A DNA stretch of 10,086 bases, taken from Bacteroidota bacterium (GTDB lineage: Bacteria > Bacteroidota > Ignavibacteria > SZUA-365 > JAADGX01). Below are positions 1 to 5,993 of this stretch, piece by piece; position 1 is the first letter of the stretch, and each line of letters opens with the position of its first letter. Where the stretch lies: positions 1 to 10,086 of the forward strand of contig JAJRXL010000370.1 in NCBI GenBank assembly GCA_024276335.1. The letters run 5' to 3'. The position numbers and the translations under genes are program-made. The notes beneath the pieces were generated by a model that worked only from the letters and a program-made list of their open reading frames with translations, was not told the DNA's origin and did not search any database.

Positions 1-39
1 ACGTTTTTTTGTTCCCCGTATATCTGTCCGCCGTGTATC
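1..39. other. Flank after the cytochrome b gene, nothing identified
   Basis: The 39 bp past the cytochrome b TAA hold no hairpin with a T run on the minus strand and no complete ORF. The cytochrome transcript may therefore continue out of the window into further genes. A short GGGGA-like stretch could be a ribosome site of a following gene, but this cannot be judged from what is present. Confidence 0.3.
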
Positions 40-891
40 TTACCGGTAAGCAAAAACCATCGCGTAAACGATCCAAATGACGATGCTGATACCGGTTATA
101 AGGGCCGCCCACCCGAATATATGAGCCGCTCGTAAAACGATAGGCGGATATGGTTCTACGAGACGCTCCTCGAGCTTCCCACTTTCCACCAATTCCTTGT
201 ACTCCAGCGGCTTGTCAAATTTGAGCTCTTCGATCGACAACCTGCCGGTAAAGATCACGAGGTCCATGGGAAATTTTTCCGGCCTCAGGTGGGTGTTGAA
301 AAAATGCACCGTGAAAATGAATCCAACGGCCAGAAGCGCTTCATCGCTGTGGATGATGGTTGCGACATTAATGAACCAACCCGGGATGAAGAGTGTGAAA
401 AATTCAGAAAACCACAGCATCAATCCGCTGGCACCGATAACGAAAATTCCCCAAAACACGGCAAAGTAGTCAAATTTCTCCCAGTATGTCCATCGCCCGA
501 ATTCCGGGCGCGGCCCCCTGTTTAAAAACCACTTCAATGATCCGACGAAGTCCTGCCAGTCCTTTTTGGTAAAAAGCATCGTGTTCGGACCGAAGAGAAG
601 GGCTTTCCACGAGCCGACCTCCTTCCTTTTGTTTCGAGCAAGATCGTAAATATGCGCGAAAAAAATCCCGAACATGAAAACGGCTGCTACACGATGAATG
701 TACCCTGCCGATTCAAAACCGCCGAGGAGGTGCGAAAGAATGACCGCCCATCCCGTGTACGAAAACTTCAAGGTCATGCCCGTCAGGGCAAGACTCATGA
801 AGCTGACGATCATGATAATATGCAGGGTCCGGTTTAAACGCGAGAATCGTTGATACTGTTTTTCCATTGGGCTACTCTGCTGTATTTCCAT
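40..891 (-). CDS. Cytochrome b561-type membrane subunit, partner of the 19-haem cytochrome c
   Basis: A 283-residue integral membrane protein homologous to the C-terminal b domain of the fused cytochrome encoded two genes upstream. Matching segments include SFMSLALTGMTLKF/SFLTLVFTGFGLRY, FGRWTYWEKFDYFAVFWG/FGRFGYVEKAEYWALIWG and LMLWFSEFF/ILLWFSTFF. The five His positions of the domain are shared: H24, H66, H80, H181 and H196 here. Two b-haems are therefore likely, with quinone chemistry at the membrane, as in formate dehydrogenase-gamma and thiosulfate-reductase type cytochromes b. It has a fifth helix at the C-terminus (about 253-278, with H257) that the fusion lacks. The frame can start at GTG 894, but AGGA (900-897) sits only 2 nt from that GTG and 5 nt from the ATG at 891, so the ATG is preferred; the ATG at 867 would also keep all helices. 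The 20-bp overlap with the preceding gene suggests translational coupling and a joint complex. Confidence 0.88.
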   Translation of the reverse strand: MEIQQSSPMEKQYQRFSRLNRTLHIIMIVSFMSLALTGMTLKFSYTGWAVILSHLLGGFESAGYIHRVAAVFMFGIFFAHIYDLARNKRKEVGSWKALLFGPNTMLFTKKDWQDFVGSLKWFLNRGPRPEFGRWTYWEKFDYFAVFWGIFVIGASGLMLWFSEFFTLFIPGWFINVATIIHSDEALLAVGFIFTVHFFNTHLRPEKFPMDLVIFTGRLSIEELKFDKPLEYKELVESGKLEERLVEPYPPIVLRAAHIFGWAALITGISIVIWIVYAMVFAYR

Positions 892-2986
892 CACGTTCCT
901 GGTTCTCCGATTGTTGTGAATCTTCCGGGGATTCTCCCTCTCTTTCTTCGGATTTCGGCCGGCTGGCTGATTCGATCTTGCGCTTTAACTCCCGGCGCAT
1001 CTTGAGAGCCCGCGGCAACCAAAGGAGTGTATGCAACCCTCCAATAACGAAGGTACCGATCAAAAGACCGGTCATTCCCCAAAACGTCCAGAAGAGAAAA
1101 GGATACTTCTCGGGATCGTGATGCGTGGCATGCGTCAGGTATCCCGCAAATCGTCGCGTGGCTCCGGGATGGCACTTCTGGCACGTGGATACGACATTCT
1201 GGTAACTGAGACGCGAGCGCGGATCGGTGACGGGCAGGATATCGTGCGCTCCGTGACAGTCGTAGCACTTGGCGGTCTTGGTATATCCCAACTGGGATAC
1301 CTTTCCGTGGTACGTATCGAAGTACGTTTTGGCAATGCGCTCGTGACAACGACCGCATTTGTTCATAATATCCAGCTTGAACCCCGCCTGGTCGGCACGC
1401 TGAATGGTGTGCGCGGAATGGCAATCGCTACAGACGGGCAAAGGCTTGTCCGTTTTCCCCGCTGCCGTGGCATGTATGCTCTTTTCAAATTCTTCCTGGA
1501 TACCGTGGTGACATTTGCCGCACGTAAACGGAATATTTTTCGGATTGACACTGGAGTTGGGATTGGTTCCCGGAAGCACGCTGTGAGCCGTGTGACAATT
1601 CGTGCACATGGCAGTCACGGTCAGGCCGCTTTTCAGCAATCCCTTGCCGTGGATGCTCAAGCGGTAGTGCCGAACAATCTCGTGCTGGGTTCCCACGTAA
1701 CGCACCGCGGCTCTCTGACCTTCTCGATGGCAAGCTGCACAAAGCCGCGGAACGTTTGTTGGAAACGTTGCGGACATCGGGTTCGTTCGACTGAGGACTT
1801 TATGCGTCCCATGGCATTCCTTGCAAGTCGGGGCGTTCGGATCGTTTCGTTCAACAAGTTGCCCGTGCGTACTTTTCTTGTATTTTTCACCAATCTCCGC
1901 GTGACAAGCGGCGCAATCCACTTTATGGGTTATTGTTTCACATGGTCGCACGCGTGAAACGCTGACCTCGGAATGGCATTGACTACAGGCGACTGTTCCA
2001 AAAGATGAATGCACCAGTTCACTCGCATCGACGTACAACGACCGCCCGTCCTTCGATGATACGATCCCCTTTTTCTTGTGGCAGTTCAAACAATCCTGGT
2101 CGGCCATTCCCTGGCTGTAATACACCTTGCGTATCTTGTGCGGCTGGTGACAATCAATACAGGCAGGGAGAACATGTGCTTCCTTTTCCCACAGGGCGCC
2201 TTTTATGATTTTCCGATGCACGGCCTCGATCTGGGCATGGCACTGCGTGCAGGTTTTGGCTATGTTGCGCCGCGAGATAGAAGACCTTGGGTCCGTATGC
2301 GGTAGAATCGAATGCGGGGTGTGGCACGAGGCGCATGTCGGCGCCACAATCAATCCTTTTTTAAGAAGCCCTTCGCCGTGGATACTTTCCGAGTAATTCT
2401 CAAGGATATGGTCCACCGGGATGGATCGCAGTCGCTGAACCGGTGCGCCTTCCTTGTGGCACCGGCCGCAAAGGAACGGGATTTTCAGCGGCGCAACCGT
2501 GGACGTAGGGTCTTTGACGCTTACAATGTAATGCTTCCCGTGACAGCTACGACATCGAGGCGCAAGCGGATCTCCTCGCTTGGCCGCCCTCCCATGCAGC
2601 GACGCCTCCTCCATGTTTTTCACATCCTCGTGACACTGACCACAATCAACAGGCTGGACGTTCTTGGTATGAGGGAAATCCGATCCCTCCAGATCAGCGT
2701 GACACGAGATACAGTCCAGATCAGCGTGAACCGACGCGGAATATCGTTTTTCATTTATATACAAAGAGATCTTCCGCCCGTGTTTCCGCGTGGACAATCC
2801 CTTGTCATCATGACACATGAGACAATCACTGTTATCCTGCGCTTTCAGGCTGGCCCCGAAGAAGATGAAAAAAGTAGCACAGAGGACCAGAGTGATCGGA
2901 TACACCGGAAGATGAAATCCTCCGTCGTTCATCCATCTCCATTTCCCCGATCCGAAACCATGGAGAGATGCTGTGTTGCTCATCAT
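872..2986 (-). CDS. Membrane-anchored 19-haem cytochrome c with duplicated eight-haem module
   Basis: Paralogue of the c-type half of the upstream fusion protein; 704 residues from the ATG at 2986. A long N-terminal signal sequence (hydrophobic part about residues 27-47, likely cut after SLKA at about 49) exports it. Nineteen CxxCH motifs start at C55, 92, 115, 145, 173, 218, 246, 276, 299, 334, 358, 388, 416, 461, 489, 519, 544, 574 and 602. Haems 1-8 and 9-16 are tandem modules. A C-terminal anchor helix (about 629-656, containing H652) is followed by a very charged, low-complexity cytoplasmic tail. No b domain is present; the next gene supplies it. Start choice: the frame is open back to a TTG at 3067 and ATGs at 3040 and 3034, but those overlap the previous gene and lack a Shine-Dalgarno. 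ATG 2986 has GTGGAAAC upstream and leaves a Lys/Arg-containing n-region; ATG 2932 is an alternative (GGAG, but no basic residues before the core). Role: periplasmic electron wire, probably with the downstream cytochrome b. Confidence 0.88.
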   Translation of the reverse strand: MMSNTASLHGFGSGKWRWMNDGGFHLPVYPITLVLCATFFIFFGASLKAQDNSDCLMCHDDKGLSTRKHGRKISLYINEKRYSASVHADLDCISCHADLEGSDFPHTKNVQPVDCGQCHEDVKNMEEASLHGRAAKRGDPLAPRCRSCHGKHYIVSVKDPTSTVAPLKIPFLCGRCHKEGAPVQRLRSIPVDHILENYSESIHGEGLLKKGLIVAPTCASCHTPHSILPHTDPRSSISRRNIAKTCTQCHAQIEAVHRKIIKGALWEKEAHVLPACIDCHQPHKIRKVYYSQGMADQDCLNCHKKKGIVSSKDGRSLYVDASELVHSSFGTVACSQCHSEVSVSRVRPCETITHKVDCAACHAEIGEKYKKSTHGQLVERNDPNAPTCKECHGTHKVLSRTNPMSATFPTNVPRLCAACHREGQRAAVRYVGTQHEIVRHYRLSIHGKGLLKSGLTVTAMCTNCHTAHSVLPGTNPNSSVNPKNIPFTCGKCHHGIQEEFEKSIHATAAGKTDKPLPVCSDCHSAHTIQRADQAGFKLDIMNKCGRCHERIAKTYFDTYHGKVSQLGYTKTAKCYDCHGAHDILPVTDPRSRLSYQNVVSTCQKCHPGATRRFAGYLTHATHHDPEKYPFLFWTFWGMTGLLIGTFVIGGLHTLLWLPRALKMRRELKRKIESASRPKSEEREGESPEDSQQSENQERDGNTAE
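897..900 (-). promoter_or_regulatory. Ribosome binding site inside the preceding gene, for the cytochrome b gene
   Basis: AGGA on the minus strand, lying within the last codons of the 19-haem cytochrome gene and 5 nt before the ATG at 891. Ribosomes finishing the upstream gene at the TAG (874-872) would be close enough to reinitiate. It is the element that favours ATG 891 over GTG 894. Confidence 0.5.
1403..2827 (-). repeat. Tandem duplication of an eight-haem module inside the multihaem cytochrome gene
   Basis: Protein-level repeat. Module 1 (residues 54-285, about 2827-2132) and module 2 (residues 298-528, about 2095-1403) match haem for haem. The first Cys positions pair as 55/299, 92/334, 115/358, 145/388, 173/416, 218/461, 246/489 and 276/519; the offset is 243 in the last six pairs and 244 and 242 in the first two. 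Surrounding sequence also matches, for example SIHGEGLLKKGL with SIHGKGLLKSGL, HTPHSILPHTDPRSSIS with HTAHSVLPGTNPNSSVN, and APRCRSCHGKH with APTCKECHGTH. Within modules a smaller two-haem unit recurs with exactly 30 residues between first cysteines (haems 3-4, 7-8, 11-12, 15-16, and also 17-18). Confidence 0.85.
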
Positions 2987-3026
2987 AGGTTGTTTCCACT
3001 TTTCAGGTGAAGGATGAATCCCCGCA

Positions 3027-5702
3027 TTATACATATCCATCGTGCGACTGTTGATCGTCAGGAACAATAACTATGGACGGATCCCCTTGCTCGCGAAGGC
3101 GTTCCAGCTCCAACGGATGCTCGTCTGCCATCTCCTCTTCCGATAACGTACCCTTGATCCACGCGAGGTTCATGGGGTATACGTCCGGGTTAAAAATCAC
3201 GAAGTAAATATGCCATACCAGGATTGCAAGCGTCGCCAACCAGGCTTCGTAGAAATGTACGATCTCCGCGACATCAATCACGAGTTTCGAGGTCGCGGAA
3301 CCGAAAAACGTACTGAACCACAGGAGAATACCGGTAACCACCATCACCACCGTCCCCCATATCAACGCCCAATACTCCGCCTTTTCAACATAGCCAAACC
3401 GACCAAATTTAGGTCGCTGCGAAGTCAACCCAACGTAGTACCGGAACGTTTTCACGATATCCCTGACGTCCTGGAGACGGGGCAATAAATCCCTGATAAG
3501 CTGTCGGCCGCGCGGTGTAAAGGTAATATAAAACAGGTGATAAATCGATACAGCACCCATAATCACGCCCGCCGTGCGATGCATGAGACTACGCAATGCA
3601 AACGCCGGTTCTCCACCAATGTCGCGAATCCACGTCACCCACCACGCGTCCGGGTAACGCAAACCGAAGCCGGTAAAGACAAGGGTAAGGAAACTCGCCA
3701 TCATCAGGAAGTGTTGGATGCGTTCGTTGCGCGTCATTCTTACGTACAGGTAGGGTCTGTACTTGTGCACGATACCCAGTCTCCGCTCGCGAAACTTCCT
3801 CTGGGCCTTCCTGAAGAAATCGAGGAAATTATGAACAAGCATTCCGCCGATGACCACGATAATAAGCCATATATAGATATGGCTGATCCAGTACAGGATA
3901 CCGGGATTATCACGTTGTATCTGTGTATGGATTTTGGTGCTGGTAAAATTCCGCGTCGCGTTGGGATGGCATTTTCCGCATGTAGTCGGCAGATTCTTGG
4001 GATTGATCGACGATTCCGGATTTGAGGATGGAAGTATCTTGTGGTACCCGTGACAACTGGCGCAGTTGGCCGCGGTAGTAGAACCGGCCTCCAGCGCCAG
4101 CCCGTGGTAGCTCAACATGTAGGTTTGAGGGTTTTCCGCCGATAAACCGAATTTCGTATCGAGCTTTACCGAAGCATGACAAGGCGAGCAAACGTCCCGG
4201 GCCAGATTCCTGGTACTGACGGGCGCTTGCGGATCCTTGACGTTCAGGATCTGGTGCTGGCCATGACAGGTGGTGCAGGTCGGAGCCTCCATCACGTCGG
4301 CCATCAAGGCGAGGCCGTGGATGCTTTTCCTGAAATCATCGGCTTCCTGCACGTGACATCCCGCTTTCCCGCACGTCTTGTATTCGACGTTCTTGAATAA
4401 CTGGCTTCGGGGATCACCGCCCCTTCGCATGTTGTGAGCGCCATGACAGTCGCTGCACGTCGCTGACTTCTCGTTCCCCCGCGCCAGCGCTTGCGCATGC
4501 ACGCTGTGTTCGTATGCGTCGATAAATTTGGTCGAAAGACCGACCTTGGTGCGCACCTCCGGGGAATTCAAATGGCATTTGAGACAAACCTTCTGCTCGT
4601 TCAGTTTTGATACCGGGCTCTGGCTGTTCGTAATGCTCTCGATAGTATGCTCACCGTGGCAATCCGTGCACGTGGGCGCGTAGGGTTTTCCTTCATGAAG
4701 TGCGCGTCCATGATTCGACGCCCGGTATTCCACAACGACATCCGGATGGCACTTGCCGCAGGTCTGGGGAATATTCTCGAAGGCAACGGGGGAGGAGACC
4801 CCTTTTGCATTCTGTACCAGGTGATTGCGGTGACAGTCGATACAGGAAACCGCGGTTTTTCCGTTGCGTTTGACGCGTGCATGAATACTGTGCGCATAAC
4901 TGCGGACGAACTTGACCATCCGTTCGCCACCCGGCTGGCCAGCAAAATATTTCTCGTCCAGGTGACAAGAGAGACACGACATGGAAATCGCCCTTTTATC
5001 GATAGTCGAAGCATGGGTGCCGTGGCAATCCGTGCAGCATGCAACCGAGGGTTCCTTGGATGTCAAACAGTGGTCTGCGCCCTTGTGAAAGGTGTGACGG
5101 GGATTGGGATGACACGTGATGCAAGTCTTGTAAACAAATGCCCTGCCTTCCTTGCTGGCGTGGGCCTGCACTCCCTTGATCTCGTGCGCTTTTCCGTGAC
5201 ATGTTTCACAACTCGGTCCCGAACCGGAGCGCCGGTACAGCTTGTAATGCTTACTCGTGCGATATTTCCGAACATCGCGCGAGGAATGACACGATTCACA
5301 CGTGGTAACAGGATCCAGCGAATCCGCCGGCTTGATGTCATGTTTGCCGTGGCATGCAGCGCACGCGGGCTCGTCAGGACTTTCCAATCGCGCCGCGTGG
5401 ATGCTCGAGGAGAACCCGGGAACATCGTGGCACTGCGTGCAATCGACACGACCAGGCTCGGTACGATGGGGAATATTTTCCGGATCATAGCCGACGTGGC
5501 AAGAAATACATTCCTGTTCACTATGAACCGAGGAAGAGAACGCGTTCTTGTCCACGTGAAGGGAGATTTCCTTCCCCCCCCGTTCAACAGTCAGGTCGGG
5601 ATCGCCATGACACGAGAAACAATCGTCATTTGACTGCGCAATAATGCCATTTAGGGCAATAACGAGGAATAAAAGAATATAGAAGTGGATTTTCAGTACC
5701 AT
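3027..5702 (-). CDS. Fused 19-haem cytochrome c / cytochrome b561-type membrane protein
   Basis: An 891-residue electron-transfer protein, probably a quinone-linked inner-membrane oxidoreductase. Residues 1-22 are a Sec signal peptide (KIHFYILLFLVIALNGIIA). Residues 23-590 form a periplasmic domain with 19 c-haem sites. CxxCH motifs start at C28, 65, 88, 114, 135, 165, 194, 223, 243, 287, 315, 345, 373, 416, 476, 505, 547 and 575, plus one CX4CH (CGKAGCH) at C444. Extra His residues (GKH, GTH, GEH, SIH, SYH) can supply distal ligands, so mostly bis-His haems are expected, and no substrate-binding haem (CxxCK) is seen. Residues 603-626 are an anchor helix. Residues 660-840 are a four-helix cytochrome b domain with H664, H708, H722, H816 and H831 as candidate b-haem ligands, ending in a soluble cytoplasmic tail. 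The ATG at 5702 has an AAGGGG Shine-Dalgarno. Architecture resembles Geobacter CbcL but with about twice the c-haems. Physiological partner and direction of flow are unknown. Confidence 0.9.
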   Translation of the reverse strand: MVLKIHFYILLFLVIALNGIIAQSNDDCFSCHGDPDLTVERGGKEISLHVDKNAFSSSVHSEQECISCHVGYDPENIPHRTEPGRVDCTQCHDVPGFSSSIHAARLESPDEPACAACHGKHDIKPADSLDPVTTCESCHSSRDVRKYRTSKHYKLYRRSGSGPSCETCHGKAHEIKGVQAHASKEGRAFVYKTCITCHPNPRHTFHKGADHCLTSKEPSVACCTDCHGTHASTIDKRAISMSCLSCHLDEKYFAGQPGGERMVKFVRSYAHSIHARVKRNGKTAVSCIDCHRNHLVQNAKGVSSPVAFENIPQTCGKCHPDVVVEYRASNHGRALHEGKPYAPTCTDCHGEHTIESITNSQSPVSKLNEQKVCLKCHLNSPEVRTKVGLSTKFIDAYEHSVHAQALARGNEKSATCSDCHGAHNMRRGGDPRSQLFKNVEYKTCGKAGCHVQEADDFRKSIHGLALMADVMEAPTCTTCHGQHQILNVKDPQAPVSTRNLARDVCSPCHASVKLDTKFGLSAENPQTYMLSYHGLALEAGSTTAANCASCHGYHKILPSSNPESSINPKNLPTTCGKCHPNATRNFTSTKIHTQIQRDNPGILYWISHIYIWLIIVVIGGMLVHNFLDFFRKAQRKFRERRLGIVHKYRPYLYVRMTRNERIQHFLMMASFLTLVFTGFGLRYPDAWWVTWIRDIGGEPAFALRSLMHRTAGVIMGAVSIYHLFYITFTPRGRQLIRDLLPRLQDVRDIVKTFRYYVGLTSQRPKFGRFGYVEKAEYWALIWGTVVMVVTGILLWFSTFFGSATSKLVIDVAEIVHFYEAWLATLAILVWHIYFVIFNPDVYPMNLAWIKGTLSEEEMADEHPLELERLREQGDPSIVIVPDDQQSHDGYV

Positions 5703-5891
5703 GAAAGCGAACCCCTTGGGGACGTGTGCGTTTTTTTATTTAATATCCCTTAACTTTCATGCATACAAAATACAAAACGCTTTCTAATATTGCCAGATAT
5801 TTATACCAAAATACCGTTTTTTCGATTGTTATAAAACACTGATAAGCCTTTATACTTTTGATACGTCACAAACATGAATGCGTCCGGTCAT
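5703..5891 (-). promoter_or_regulatory. AT-rich leader/promoter region of the cytochrome operon
   Basis: About 190 bp between the nuoN terminator and the first cytochrome gene, with no credible ORF and much richer in A and T than the genes around it. A promoter for the cytochrome genes is expected here. The best sigma70-like pair by eye is TTGTAT (5768-5763) and TATTAA (5745-5740), spaced 17 bp; it matches consensus only partly and would leave a leader of about 30 nt. Other TATAAA-like boxes exist without a partner. The octamer GTATTTTG occurs twice (5814-5807 and 5773-5766), 41 bp apart, which is nearly four helical turns. The ribosome site is AAGGGG (5717-5712), 9 nt before the ATG at 5702; it forms half of a CCCC-AA-GGGG inverted repeat. 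No known operator was recognised. Confidence 0.4.
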
Positions 5892-5925
5892 AAAAGAAGG
5901 GTAACAACATTTGCGTCATCACCCT
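5892..5925 (-). terminator. Probable intrinsic terminator after nuoN
   Basis: On the minus-strand RNA, AGGGU (5925-5921) pairs with ACCCU (5902-5898). The pairing continues inward through six more pairs that include G-U wobbles, leaving a 6-nt loop (GCAAAU). The stem is followed directly by UCUUUU (5897-5892). Because the inner pairs rely on G-U wobbles, the fold is much weaker on the plus strand, which agrees with termination of the leftward nuo transcript. It sits about 70 nt after the nuoN stop. The outer five pairs are Watson-Crick; the T run is short and interrupted by a C, so efficiency may be partial. Confidence 0.6.
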
Positions 5926-5963
5926 CAGTTTCACGGAAACGATTATTTCCTGTTCGAATATCT

Positions 5964-5989
5964 CCGATGGATTAAGTATCTCCCATCGG
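5964..5989 (-). other. Small inverted repeat just past the nuoN stop
   Basis: Perfect 7-bp arms CCGATGG (5964-5970) and CCATCGG (5983-5989) enclose a 12-nt AT-rich loop, only 4 nt beyond the nuoN TGA. No T-rich run follows it on the minus strand, so it is not a good terminator by itself. It might protect the 3' end of the nuo mRNA or help the terminator at 5925-5892. It could also be chance. Confidence 0.3.
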
Positions 5990-5993
5990 CGTC

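Noticed and set aside
1031..1957. Open frame of 308 codons on the plus strand, antisense to the second multihaem cytochrome gene
   Set aside because: Same cause: the complement of CxxCH-rich coding DNA has few stops. The protein has no recognisable fold or signal.
2987..3067. N-terminal extension of the second cytochrome gene back to TTG 3067
   Set aside because: It would overlap the previous gene by 41 bp, uses a rare start without a Shine-Dalgarno, and adds a stretch ahead of the signal sequence that no exported protein would need.
4654..5036. Identical 17-bp stretches at 4654-4670 and 5020-5036
   Set aside because: Both encode CTDCHG haem-binding segments with the same codons. They are explained by the haem motif and do not mark a mobile or regulatory repeat.
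4647..5633. Long open frame of 328 codons on the plus strand, antisense to the fused cytochrome gene
   Set aside because: It lies wholly inside a gene with 19 haem sites and a signal peptide. Its sequence is a by-product of repeated Cys/His codons read backwards, with recurrent VT/MT-type stretches, no domain and no Shine-Dalgarno context of note.
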